64,000 nucleotides of DNA, taken from assembly GCA_008638375.1 (NCBI GenBank), contig CM018048.1, positions 7,869,589-7,933,588 of the forward strand, read 5' to 3'. Numbering within the stretch: position 1 is the stretch's first letter; every line of letters starts with the position of its first letter. Source of the DNA: Nyssa sinensis (Eukaryota; Streptophyta; Magnoliopsida; Cornales; Nyssaceae). Both the position numbers and the translations under genes were made by a program. The notes beneath the pieces are model-generated. The model was not told the origin of the DNA and ran no database searches. It saw nothing but the letters and a program-made list of their open reading frames with translations. Positions 35,868 to 47,035 of this stretch are shown here, piece by piece.

Positions 35868-36830
35868 TGTTAGGATTTGTGTCCTAAAAGCATTGTGTAT
35901 ATTGGGATTTTATTAATAGAAGTTATTAATTTTGAGAATTATGTTAATTATTTAGCACATGGTAGTCCTCAAGGTATATTGTATCTTATTGTTGTATGGA
36001 GTATGACTCTTGCACAGAAGATTATAATCATTAGTTCCTTTTGGCTTTCAAATGTAATTCACGATCTTGATAAATTCGAAAATTTTATCAATTAAAACTA
36101 TAATTCTCTAGCTTATAGATGATAGGGTGATTTATCTTTGATCGTTGTTAGCTAGAGTGTAAGTGCATATAATGTATTGGACTCGATAACATGAGAATCA
36201 ATCTTGAAATTCCTGTCACTTAGATTTGGTTACTCATAACTAGTAAATTGGAAAGATTCTTAATCTTAAGAAAATTTTGAGCTTTGATCCAAAGTATTGG
36301 TTACTTTGATTTACTCATGAGTGAGATCTTCAGTGTCCAATGCCTGATATTTCAAGTCATCAATATGATGGAATTTGAAACACTTATTTTTAAGATGGAA
36401 TTCATAGTCTGATTAAGATAGGAATTGATATTTTCTTGAGATTTGTTTACTTAAATTTAGGTCTAGTACGTTTTAAACAATGGTTTACTAAAACAGTCGT
36501 TAAATTACATACTCAAGGTTTGTAAGATTTAAATAGAAAGGTTGACAATTAATTACATAGTTCTATTTGTGGACATCAAATTATGGAGGGATTTCTTTGC
36601 AATACTTTAGTAGGTCCAAGAATGGACTTGCACATTTATGCAAGTCTTGTGGCTATATCAAGGACAAACTTAGATGGTTCGATGATTTGTTTTAGTGAGG
36701 TTTGTTCCTCATGGTGTTGTTTATTGTTTGTAGTCAACTATTAATCTTCATTTTTTGTTTTACAATTAAATAATTAAGCCACCTGACCTATGCTTGCAGA
36801 AATCTGATTTTGATTGTTCACAAAGTGATC
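35868..36830 (+). repeat. Copia 3' LTR (right end uncertain)
   Basis: TGTTAGGATTTGTGTCCTAA follows the polypurine tract directly, which is a common copia LTR start in eudicots. A right end near 36830 (TTGATTGTTCACA) is a guess, because no second LTR is available for comparison. Confidence 0.55.
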
Positions 36831-36927
36831 ATTGTTACATTTTGTTTCAGGGGTTCATCAGTAAGTGACAAGAGAATTATATAACAAAAAGTTCTCTATA
36901 AGGGCACATTAAAATTGTTCTTTTCTA

Positions 36928-38094
36928 ATGGTAGACTTGAAGCAAGGTGAAGGCAATGGTAGCCATTCAGAAAATCATCAGACACAGCGTCTGACACCTG
37001 ATATAATGTTAAAGATCTTATCCAGGCTGCCCACACAAGCAATCTTAAGATGCAAGTGTGTGTAAAGCTTGGTATGGTTTTATACATGATCAACACTTCA
37101 TCAACTTGCAACTTAGTAGGGCAAATCATCGACCACCACGGGTCTTACTTCAAGCAACACTTGGTCAGGTGTATAATCTAACCAGCCTATTTTTATTGAA
37201 CATTGAGAAGCACAAAGCTAGAGAAATCCTCATTGGAAATATGGAGGGGTACAAGCTTTGTATCATGGGTTCTTGCAATGGCTTGCTTTGTGTTGCTCCG
37301 TTTGAAGGATATGATCCTGTGTTTGTATGAAATCCAATAACGAGAATATATCGTTCTACCAAAATCAAAGGAAAATGACTCAAAATACCGTAAATGTCAT
37401 GTTAGCATTGGCTTTGATCCTTCTACTAACAAGTATAAAGTGGTGAAAACAAAAGATACCAGAGACATTTATGGAGACAGGTTGGAGATCATAACGCTCG
37501 GGGAAAGTTCGTGGAGACAATTAAATGTACATTATCAAGTATATACCTCTATGAAGGCACCAGCATTTGGAATGGGGCATTTCACTGGATCATATACAAG
37601 GATGTTCATGACTTGAGCAACAATGATATCCTCTCATTAGACATGAGCAATGAAGAGTTTCGAACAATCACTTTTCCTGATGATATCAAGTCTCCTCATT
37701 TTGAACTTCTAAGGGGTTATAATATTGTGGAGGTTCTAGGTTCAGGAGGCCATTTAAGCTTAATAGTGTTGGATTGTCAAACAGATGTTTTCAGTCAATG
37801 CAAATTTGGCAAGTTAGGGAGAACAAAGTCGGTTTATCTTTTTGCTATTGATGCATCAGCAATATCCGTATGCCAGGGTCAATTTACGATTTATTTTCTG
37901 ATATTAGAATGCTGAACCAGGACACTTTCTTGCTGGCATATGATGACACCCACAGGGAACACCTTGTGCTCTACTTCCCCCACGGCAAGCAGCATGTGAA
38001 ACTGGACATTCTTGGCCTTCCCAAAAGGTTTCTGTTTATATGTTTCAAGCCCAGCCTTGTCTCTCCTCGAGCAGCTGCACTTAGTCTTGTGTGA
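36928..38094 (+). pseudogene. F-box protein (F-box associated interaction type), broken
   Basis: F-box proteins give substrate specificity to SCF ubiquitin ligases. The ATG at 36928 opens MVDLKQGEGN, leading to the F-box LTPDIMLKILSRLPTQAILR. A 2-bp loss near 37055-37062 turns the CKCVCKAW stretch into a stop. In the shifted frame MCKAWYGFIHDQHFINLQLS and CIMGSCNGLLCVAPFEGYDP are typical of this family (GSCNGLLC). A W-to-stop change (TGA, 37328-37330) and further shifts near 37352, 37530 and 37870 follow. Later pieces show NGAFHWIIYKDVHDLSNND, ILSLDMSNEEFRTITFPDD and LAYDDTHREHLVLYFP. At least five lesions make this a pseudogene. It appears to be single-exon. Confidence 0.88.
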
Positions 38095-38234
38095 AGGGGT
38101 GCGAAATCATAACTTCATTGTCTTTCAGGTCAGATTAAGAACAAAATATTTTGTAGTTCATGGTATTTTATTTATCGTTCAATTTTCTTGTTAAGACTAA
38201 ACAATGGCGGATCCAAAAATTTTAGTTAAGGGGT

Positions 38235-38611
38235 GCCAAATTACTGGTATTATACAGTCTGTCCCAAAACATCTCAAATCGATATTTTGCTTTAACCAAA
38301 GTTCTTAAAATTATTTTATACGATATTTTTTCAAAGAAAAAAATAATAATAATTTTTGCCTACTGGCGGGCACAGCCGGGAATACCCGAGCTAGCCTTTT
38401 GGACCCGTTTTTCACACTATCTCCAATTTTGCTCAAATTCTCACAGGATGTATATTTTAACATTCTAAGTATATTTTCATTCTATGGCATACTCAAAGTA
38501 TGCTTCCAAACATAACTTATGTCTAAATGATGTATGTATAGTGCCCTACTGGCAAATAATGCATGAATAGTATCCTACCGGTAAAACGAAAAATTTACTC
38601 AGGTCTTTACA
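38235..38611 (-). repeat. Partial solo LTR of the chromovirus-like family (copy C)
   Basis: This segment aligns with the reverse complement of 54732-55115. Shared landmarks are the TTTAACCAAAG(T/C)(T/C)CTTAAAAT block, the TTAA(C/T)ATTCTAAG block, ACATAACTTAT and GTGCCCTAC(T/C)GGC, and it ends in TTTACA where copy B has TCTACA. Only the first about 380 bp of the LTR are present. A CAATGGCGGATCCAAAAATT segment (38203-38234) from another repeat adjoins it. Confidence 0.75.
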
Positions 38612-39089
38612 TCCCCCGCCCGTTGCATTTCCACCACCTCCATAGTTGTTTGATCAGAGGTTTTCCAATCGGATAACTTCAATCGCACGAGCAACCATTG
38701 TCGTTTCATCGCAGTTTTTCTAATCGGATAATTTCAATCCTCTCAACCCTAATTCTAGATTCCTCTTAATGTAAATTTATTCTAACCCTTTTGTCTCCAC
38801 ACCACTTCAACAACCTTTTCTTCAACATTCCGTTCTTAGTAAATCGATAATTGTTTTGAATTTCTTTTCATCCGAATCTTGTGGGTTTAGATTCACTATT
38901 AGATCTTATTGTGTTTTGATTCGTTTTCTTAGTGGCTCGAATCTTTTGATTCCATTGCTAACTGTTCCATATCGAATCTAATGTGTTTTTGCCGGCTCTA
39001 AGTAGACAGCCATACCCTGCAATTTAGTTCTTTGCACTACAAGACAAAGTGTTTATTTTGACCCTAGATGTGGTCGGAAATACTTCATT

Positions 39090-39370
39090 TAGCATCGGAA
39101 ATACATATTACCGACAGTCAAACCCAACGGTCAGTATTAAAATGGTCAGAAAAAGATTACCGACGAAAATCTCGGTGGGTCGGAAATATGTTAATATTTC
39201 CGACGCATGTTGGCGTCGGTAAAAGATTATTTCCAACCCTAAAAATCGTTGGAAAAAAGGATTATTTCCGACCAAAAACATTGTCGGAAAAAAAGGATTA
39301 TTTCCGACCACAAACATTGTCAGAAAAAAGCATTATTTCTGACCAAAAATACCGTCGGCAAAACATTATT
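39090..39370. repeat. CACTA 2 left subterminal repeat array
   Basis: At least eight copies of 'ATTTCCGACC' / 'GTCGGAAA' / 'TTACCGAC' alternate in orientation. Three tandem copies of a roughly 30-bp unit (GGATTATTTCCGACC, then AACATTGTCGGAAAAA) lie at about 39255-39345. Confidence 0.85.
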
Positions 39371-39377
39371 TCCTATC

Positions 39378-39512
39378 GTTGCATTTCCTACATGGACATT
39401 TAATCCTATTGCCTCTATCTGCGCTCGGACGTGCATACTCAATAAAGTCCTTAATTCCTTTCATGTAACTAGGCAAATGTCTACCCGGAAGTTTCATCCA
39501 ACTCTTATCCAT
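39378..39512 (-). pseudogene. CACTA transposase-associated domain, fragment
   Basis: On the minus strand MDKSWMKLPGRHLPSYMKGI is followed by DFIEYARPSADRGNRIKCPC and RKCNDRK, then a stop. This matches the N-terminal transposase-associated domain of plant En/Spm-CACTA transposases (MD.SWM...R....Y..G...F...A, then (I/V).CPC..C.N). Only the first exon-like part is present, lying some 340 bp from the left terminus. It shows the element derives from an autonomous CACTA by deletion. Confidence 0.82.
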
Positions 39513-39519
39513 GTTTGAT

Positions 39520-42000
39520 CCCTATCACAATAACAAGTAATCAATTAGTATACACCATGTGTATATGTTAACTCATTTCCATCAGTGCACTAATTAAATG
39601 GCCACTGCCCTCATACGAAGAGGTCTCATACAAAGAGGAGTAGTAAGGTATTCTCATGAAGTCTTGACAACTTTTCCTAAAAGAAATTAATTAAGTCTAA
39701 AGTATGCAGATTACAACAGCTTCATGCATTGACAAAGCAATACTTAATTATATATGATTGGATGAGTACTTACAAGGTTAGGTGCCTATTACATCAAAGA
39801 GAATTCTCAAATAAGAACAGTAGAACAGTAAATGATTCTGATCTATTCCACAAAACAAACTACTTTAACCTACATCACTATGATTATGATTCTGTCCCTA
39901 TGTTACTTGATAGAACAGTAAATGACAAGTATGCATTCTAATTGAAGTGTTATTCTCTGTGATCTGTCCTGCTTAAGTGTTGACAGGTGCCTTCTTTTGT
40001 GTTTAAGACTAAAAAGAACACACTCGTAAATACTTGTCCTTAGACTAAAATCAAGACTTGCTAGTGACAAAAGTAGATAATACTTTTCAGTGGGACTGAA
40101 CTGCACGTCTAACACATTTTTTAATGGGCTGGAAGCCAGACTTGTATTTTTTTACCTTTCTATTATGGTTTGTTTAATAGAAGGGAAGAGTAGGTCGAAG
40201 AATGTGGAAAAGGAAAAGGAGAAAAATAGACTTTCTATTTTTCGGAAAGAAAGAAAAAGGAAGAAAAGGAAGAGAGGAGGAAAGGTCTATCCCTACTGTT
40301 CTAACTCATTTCTTCTTTTCAAAAATAAGAGGAAAAGAGGAAAATGGCTTTTCCATCTCTTATATTTTTCTTGTTCAATCAAACAAAAAAAGATAAAGAA
40401 AATCATATAACATCCATTTTCAAGCAAATAAAAAGAGATAAAGAAAAGAAAACACTTTCGTTTCCAAAGACACCTTTTCCATCTCTTTTGTTTCTCTTCT
40501 TAATACTTTTCCATCAATTGTTGTTGGAATATTTTAATAAAAATAAAATATTTTTATTGGACAATTACTTTTTATGCATTATGATTTTCATTGGGTTTAT
40601 AAGTCTCATCTATTATAATTGTATAAGGGGGGGGCAAGATGTATTTTAGAATCTGAGTTGATGTTATGAATGATCTACTGCTTAAGTGTTATTTGATGAA
40701 AGATAACTTGGAAATTTCATTGAATTTTGATGCTGTCCAATGCTTTGGATTTCTAATGAAGCTGTTTTCTCCCAAAGATCATTGAAGAGCAAAAAAAAAA
40801 TATCAGCCATGGCTACATGTAAATTGGAGGAACAGAAAGGAATTATGATGTAGGAGCAGGTGCAGCGGCTCCGCACAAAGAGCAAAGTGCTCTGCTTTGG
40901 GTCTCAAGTGGGATTATATTACAATACAAGTAAAAGTTTTTGGTCTAAAGAATTATCTGTAATTCAGCCCCTCATTTAATAAAAGCAGAGCACCTAAGCA
41001 ACAAACAGGCATCTCAATTTCTTCTATACCTTTTTATGTGAAATAAATTCAATTAACAGGCTATACATTTTTTATACAAAACAATTGAAAATGAGTGAAA
41101 CTACAAAAGATGTTTATGTAATTTTCCCTTTTTCTAGACAACTCAAATAATAATAATAATATAAATATATATATATATTCAACCTTATTTATCAATCTCT
41201 CTGGCAAGAGACTAAATTTCAACACTCAAAAAATTAGTTGTTCTTTACCATTTCAACCAATTCAATTTACACTTGCCTATATTTTACAGCGGGAACTCAA
41301 AAAAGTTCAACAAAATGACAGAGCAGACACAAACTGAGTTGTTCAACACAACGAGAGACCACAATCAGAAACTAAGTATAATTTGTTATCCAACCAAAAA
41401 TACACCTTTCATCCAAGTTCTTATTCATTACTCTTTAACATCAAGACTAAAAAATAGATGCCACCAAAACCTCGAGAGATACAAATTTACACAACATTTT
41501 TAACTGAATCATCAGGATGCCCCAATCAAGGCACCATTTCTGTTAGTACTACCTCAACATTGCTCATTTACAACTGTGGAAAGTTATAACTACCATAATA
41601 AGTTGCCAATCTCATTAAAGGAAATGTTGACCTATATTTCTCTTAAACAAAACATCCCACAAAGAAAATGATAGCAAATAAAGAGTAACACATAAACGTC
41701 ACCTATGCGGGTATGCAGGCCAATAAGCTACCAACAATAACCACAACTAGTCACAAATTCATTCAGATGGCGGATAAGGAAACACAATTTGCTAGGCCCA
41801 TATTATTAGTGATAACAGTATTACTATAACCGCCTTGATGTTTTTTATTTCATAGTAATATTGTATCACATTTAGTATGTCCTCTACTTGCCATGGGAAA
41901 CTAAATCTTTCCACCTCATTATTTAATATTCAACTAAACATCAAATCAAGCCAGTTATGGTGAAATTTTTGATTGAAAATATTGAAATATATGAGTAAAA
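39520..42000. other. Interior of CACTA 2 without recognisable gene
   Basis: AT-rich sequence with a purine-rich stretch (40190-40300, AAGGAAAAGGAGAAAAATAG-like) and its AT/pyrimidine counterpart (40300-40520), plus a G9 run at about 40627-40635. The open frames here are low-complexity. No captured exon was recognised. Confidence 0.5.
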
Positions 42001-42029
42001 GGTTAAAAACAAAAGGTTTGATTCATTAC

Positions 42030-42180
42030 TTGAGAACCGTCCCACAGCTGACCCCAATAAACACTGCCAAATCCACCTTCTCCGAGCTTGTTGTCGTAAT
42101 TAAAGTTGTTTGTAGCGGCATGCAATTCCTTCAAAGAAAAAATCCTCCATGTCGATTGCTTCTTCCCCTGCTCTTTCCTG
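42030..42180 (-). pseudogene. Captured PTI1-like receptor-like cytoplasmic kinase exon
   Basis: On the minus strand the exon reads [20 protein letters not shown] followed by [20 protein letters not shown] and SQ, then a donor GTAATG at 42029. This is the juxtamembrane start and the glycine-rich ATP loop ([11 protein letters not shown]) of the plant PTI1-like/At3g15890-type kinases involved in signalling. The rest of the kinase (invariant Lys, catalytic loop) is absent. It lies between CACTA ends, about 680 bp from a second captured exon in the same orientation. Confidence 0.9.
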
Positions 42181-42849
42181 TTCAATTGAGTACTCTACAC
42201 ATCAGGAGAGATAGAGAGAGTCTCCATTTCGTAGTAAAATTCAGTACTAGTTGTCCAGCTTTTTTTTAATTAAAAAAGGCACCTCAATTAAGTTAAGCAC
42301 ACATACACACATACAGCAGGGCTAAGCCCTCGAAACAAAACAGTTACACATCTAAAAAAAAATCAAAAAAAAATTTATTCACTTTTTTCCCCATTTTCTC
42401 GATAACCAAACAGGGTAAAAGACTTCCGCTGACCAAAGCGCTTCTGTTTTCTCTCAAAATCTATACTAAACACCGAGTTACCCCCATTATTTATCATTTA
42501 ACACGAAAAACGAGTACACTAGAAGAATCAATCAAAGTTCAATTACACTGCAATAAAAAAATAACAGAACAAAACCACCGTCATCTTCGATCAATTGAAT
42601 GATACATAAACGTACCCTCGATCAATTGACAGCTATTTTTAGGAAACTAAGGTTTAATGACACATCGTACATATTATGATAATATATATCTAGTGAAATA
42701 GATCTACAATAAATCAATACAATCTTAATGTAAAATCAGTGGTAATGAAATCTAATTTACCGACTGTTCATCTAACATTAAGCAACAGAGGAAGGTATTC
42801 ATAATTTTGTTTCCAAATTCAATCACATTATAGTTAGAAATCAAAGTTC

Positions 42850-42975
42850 CAATATATATAACATCAAAAAGGCAAACCTCGTGGTCGCAATCCACAAGCT
42901 GTTGCTCGCTAAGGCTCACAAGCTTCCCTGTAGCCAGAAAATTTGCACCTTCCAAAGCTCCAGTAGTTGCAGAAT
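42850..42975 (-). pseudogene. Captured RD19-type papain-like cysteine protease exon
   Basis: On the minus strand SATTGALEGANFLATGKLVS is followed by LSEQQLVDCDHE and a donor GTTTGC. In RD19/cathepsin-F-like vacuolar proteases this sequence follows just after the catalytic Cys (CWSFSTTGALEGA...). The catalytic Cys itself and the His/Asn part are missing. The exon is bordered upstream (plus side) by GA-rich repeats at 42975-43060. It is a captured fragment inside CACTA 2 and would be transcribed in the same direction as the kinase exon. Confidence 0.9.
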
Positions 42976-43060
42976 GAGAGAGAAAGAGAGATCGAGAGGC
43001 GCGAGAGAGGTGCGAACGAGACAGAAAGAGAGATCGAGAGGCGCGAGAGTTTTCGTGGGG
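42975..43060. repeat. GA-rich tandem repeat, 42-bp unit
   Basis: 'AGAAAGAGAGATCGAGAGGC' occurs at 42981 and 43023, each followed by 'GCGAGAG'. A third partial 'CGACAGGCGCGAGAG' lies at about 43074. It sits at the 5' side of the captured protease exon. Confidence 0.8.
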
Positions 43061-43129
43061 GAGAGGATTTACATCGACAGGCGCGAGAGGATTCTAGAGA
43101 ATTCAGAAAGCGCGGGGTTTAAGAAATTA

Positions 43130-43470
43130 TTTGCGACTCAACTCCCACGTCGGCAATAATCAAATATATAAAACGATATCGTTTCTATATTTTCGACTGC
43201 ACATGACGGCAGTAATATGTGTTAATTATGACTAAACTAGTTCTTACATCAAATTTAGTTATTTTCGATTCAACAAGTTGTCGGTTATAGTTACAGTGTA
43301 TTATCGACGCATTTTAACGTCAAAAATAATCAAATATTACCGACGGTATATATTTCGGTCGGTATTACTTTTTTTCGACGACTTAGTGCGTCGGAAAAAA
43401 ATATGTCGTTTCCTCACCATAATTTCGACATTTAATTTATTTCTATCGTAAATATTCAATATAACCAACC
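43130..43470. repeat. CACTA 2 right subterminal repeat array
   Basis: Repeats of 'TTACCGACG', 'TTTCGAC' and 'GTCGG' in both orientations mirror the left array, with TATTATCGACGCATTTTAACG and ATTACCGACGGTATA as the clearest copies. Confidence 0.8.
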
Positions 43471-43526
43471 AACTTATAACTGACGTTTAATATTAATCAG
43501 AAATAAACTCATTTCTTGTAGTATTG

Positions 43527-46044
43527 ATTGAAGAGGTTTCGTAACACATGAGATGTGTGTCATTGTGGTTGGTTGTCTTGGCTAATTTCAACATCGTGTA
43601 ATTCTCAGAGAAGTTTCAACAATTTTATGGTGAGTTTTTGTTTCCCCTTTTTTGTTTCGTAGGGAGTATTTTTTCTTCTTTCGTTTTCAAACATGCAATG
43701 TTGTATATCAAATTTTTCTTTTCAAAACATGCAATGCTAGGTATTAGATTTCAAGATTTGGTTTTGATCATTTTCCCTACAAGAATTTGTTATTACCATT
43801 GCTAAGACTTTGACAAATAATGTTTCCAAAATTCAAACAATGATAATACCAACCAAGTAATAACTACTGCAATGCACACCTCCTGTTTGACAAATTATTG
43901 TTCTAGAATCCAAACCATGAAAGGTGTTAACTACTTCAGTGCACACCTCCTGTTTGGCGGTTCAGGTATTCAGGTATCTTGTGATATGTTTAGGTGTGCC
44001 TGAAACTAATCTGTTGACAATCATTGTTTGCTTTGGGGTAGACATTTGCAGATTAGTCTATTTTTGGTTTATAGATGCAGTCTGTCCTGAAAGCAATTTG
44101 GATTAGTATGGGAATAGGTAAGACAACCCAACCAAGAAGTGATCTACAGAGTCATTTCATTTCTTTAAGTAGATGTGATTTGCTTACCCGCATTGATGTA
44201 AACCTTTCTACTTTGCTCTCAATCCACTCAAATTGAATTTATAAATTGGGTTTTGATTATGTAGTTTGTGGTTTACATTTTGTTGTATTTTTTTCCTTGC
44301 CAAAAGTATGTCAAAACACATTTTTATTGAACCCAAAGGCCTTGTTTGGACAACCGGATAAGAAGACTTATCCGGGATTTGATAAGATATAGTTGGATCG
44401 GATAAGATATAAAATCTCGTAGGATATTATATAGAACTGACTCGAATAAAAGGCATAGATATGTTGTTATATTCCAATTCTGTATTTGAGTGCATACTGG
44501 ATATAAGGTTTAGATGTAATTTTATTTTTATTTTTATTTTCTTATGTATTATTTTTCTCAAGGTCTTCAAAAATTATTTTTCTAAAAGTTATTTAAATTT
44601 TTTCCTTTAAATATATGCATATAAGATATCTAAAATTAAAATTTTATTCACAAATCAATTTCATAATCCAATAACCATAATCACAATATTTTAAAATGTG
44701 ATTGTGCAAACATCATTCCCAATATAATAGTCTCTCACTTTCGGGATAACTCAAAAAAAAATTATAATTTGTATTGCTAAGCATCATCTAAATTAATAAT
44801 TACATACATCAACTCAACTCAACAAAACCTTTTTCAAATTACTTGGGGTCGGCTGCATGCATTCTACCGCTATTAATAATTACATTCATGCATATATATA
44901 TATATATATAAATTATAAGAGTAGCAATATAATATATATATATATATATAAATAACAACAGCAGTATAAGACTTATAACAGTAATAATATATATAGTCCA
45001 TTTATTGATATGAAAATACATTAAAAAAATGTGAAACATATAAAAAAATAGAAAAATGAAAAAAGAAAAAAATGGTTTTTAACTTGACTCTTCGACGTTT
45101 TTGACTATACATATTATGGCGTTGCAATTTTTTTTTTTTGATGATGTGGCATTATATTTTTATTCCAGTGGAATGAGATAACTTAAATACCATCACCTCC
45201 TTGGTATAATTTATATCCTACCCGGGTGAGATATAAATGGTTCATGAGATATAGATATCCAATCCAATTAAAGACATCAAACATGAAATAAGTTAACATT
45301 TATCTTATTCAACCCTTTTACCCCGCCGTCCAAAGATAGCCAAAAGGGTCTATTTTTTTCTTTTTATATATTGCCTTTTCATTTGAATATCAGGTCCCCA
45401 AACGTGATAGGAACCATTTTGCAGACTGTACAGTTAGCTTTGTACTCATCCAGAGAAGATTGCAGAGAAACCTTGATAGTATGAGTCGTATCTTATGCAT
45501 GAACAGGTGTGTTGGCTGCATAAAGGGGCATGCGCATTTCTAGTACCTAATTTTTGTATTGTTCAATTCTTTTATTGTTATATTTCCATTACTTGTTTAC
45601 TGGAGAATTCAGACACGGTAAGAATTGAACCAAAATCATGTTCTATGTCATTTCATTAAATGGAAAAAAAATTTCAAGTTCTGGAATTTATTGTTCATAT
45701 AAATTATTCTTTCTAAAAAAAGTTACCCAGAGTTGGTCCTGCCAATGTGAGGTGTAACGAGAGGTAAATTGGAGACAAACCTAATCTTTGGCACTATTTG
45801 CATAACTATAAGCTTAGATACTAACATGAATCCTCCCTGCTCCCTATTTTCTTTTTATTCATCTGACCTGTGTAACTTACAAGTCTTAATTTTCATAATT
45901 CGTAATTTGCTCCTAAGTTCTATAGTTCTAAGAAGTGTACAATTATTCTGCATACTTATTACTTACCAAACTTCATTGGCTGCAGTAATGTGCATGGCTT
46001 CAATATGTCTTTAATTGATTTTTGTCTCTTTGGCTGTTCCATAG
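43527..46044. other. Spacer upstream of the BBD pseudogene, with a MITE-like insertion
   Basis: No complete gene is present. Positions 44338-45345 may be a non-autonomous DNA transposon: the left GGCCTTGTTTGGACAACCGG and the reverse complement of the right end GGCTATCTTTGGACGGCGGG are similar. A 77-bp-spaced duplication of 'AATGCACACCTCCTGTTTG' lies at about 43872 and 43939. The segment 45400-45500 (GTGATAGGAACCATTTTGCA and following) has exon-like composition and could be a degenerate upstream BBD exon, but this is weak. Confidence 0.45.
44338..45345. mobile_element. Candidate non-autonomous DNA transposon
   Basis: Imperfect terminal inverted repeats (GGCCTTGTTTGGAC / GGCTATCTTTGGAC) bracket about 1 kb of AT-rich sequence containing 'GATAAGATATA' at the left and 'GAGATATAAATGG' at the right. 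Target duplication is not clear, so the superfamily is undetermined. Confidence 0.45.
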
Positions 46045-46912
46045 TTGAGGTGAAGAGTGGGCTAGATGGTTTTATGATTAAAAAAAGCAATGGAAGACAT
46101 TTAAGATGTGTCCATAACAACCTTCAGAGTGGGCATCTGTCTGATTATGCTTCTCATCTTGCAATTGTCGTAAAGATTGTCACGCCCCGAATTTCTGACC
46201 GAAACCCGAGGTGCGACTGATGAACAGAAAGTAAATAAAATAAAAGATAATTAAACAGATTTATGAATTTACGAAAAAATTAAATAGAGTTCTTTAATTT
46301 TCTAAAAATTTCGGCAGCACCTCCTTTGTTTTTCGAATCTTTTTCCCCCTGATAAACACAATACATCATATATATATATACAACAGTCACAATCCATCCT
46401 CACTCGATGGCCACAACTCTATCAAAGTTAAATATACATCACCTACTTATACAATCCATCACGTCTAATCCTACACTTAAACTAAAAGATCACAAATTCA
46501 TTATTTATTACAACATACAATGTCATTTCCATTCTTTTCAAAAGCACACCAATCTTTTATAATATCTAAATACGCCCCAAGGGCCCAAATACTCTTCCAA
46601 ATTCATTTCTTCTCCTTTCCCCCAAGATTTCATCAAGTCCCGCGTACCAGGAGCTTTATCTGAAACCTGTGCCCACGAATGGGTCAGCGACAACATGCTG
46701 GTATGATACAATACTAATGCAGGGAACAAAATTAAGACGTGGCATGTGCGAGTGTACACATATGTCTACATGCCTCCCTAATCATTCATATAATATAATG
46801 GCAATGTACAAACTACATCTGTATAAAACTCTATATCGCGTTCACAAATTCATCAACACAATGTACAAGCAATCATGCGTGACACACCCATGCATCTCCA
46901 TGTCACACCCAT

Positions 46913-47035
46913 GTCTCGTTTACGGGTACTCCCCGATGGCTCGAAGTACCAATGTCTCATTTACGGGTCTCGCCCGATGGCTCGGAGTACCAATGTCTCA
47001 TTTACGGGTCTCGCCCGATGGCTCGGAGTACCAAT
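46913..47035. repeat. Three tandem 41-bp units in solo LTR A
   Basis: Units start 'GTCTC(G/A)TTTACGGGT' at 46913, 46954 and 46995 and end 'CGATGGCTCG.AGTACCAAT'. Units 2 and 3 are identical. The single related segment in copy B (about 56041-56080) reads, inverted, AACGATCCGTAAACGAGAC. Confidence 0.92.

Larger units (their letters stand above)
39035..43523. mobile_element. CACTA transposon 2, non-autonomous, with two captured genes (4489 bp)
   Basis: The left end is CACTACAAGACAAAG. The right end is ATTTCTTGTAGTA, in which the last base of the usual TAGTG is changed. A perfect 3-bp target duplication TTG flanks it (39032-39034 and 43524-43526). Subterminal regions 39090-39370 and 43130-43470 carry repeated 'TTTCCGAC', 'TTACCGACG' and 'GTCGG' motifs in both orientations. 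The interior contains a relic of the transposase-associated domain (39378-39512, minus), a PTI1-like kinase exon and an RD19-type protease exon, both on the minus strand. The subterminal motif differs from that of CACTA 1, so this is another family. Confidence 0.92.
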
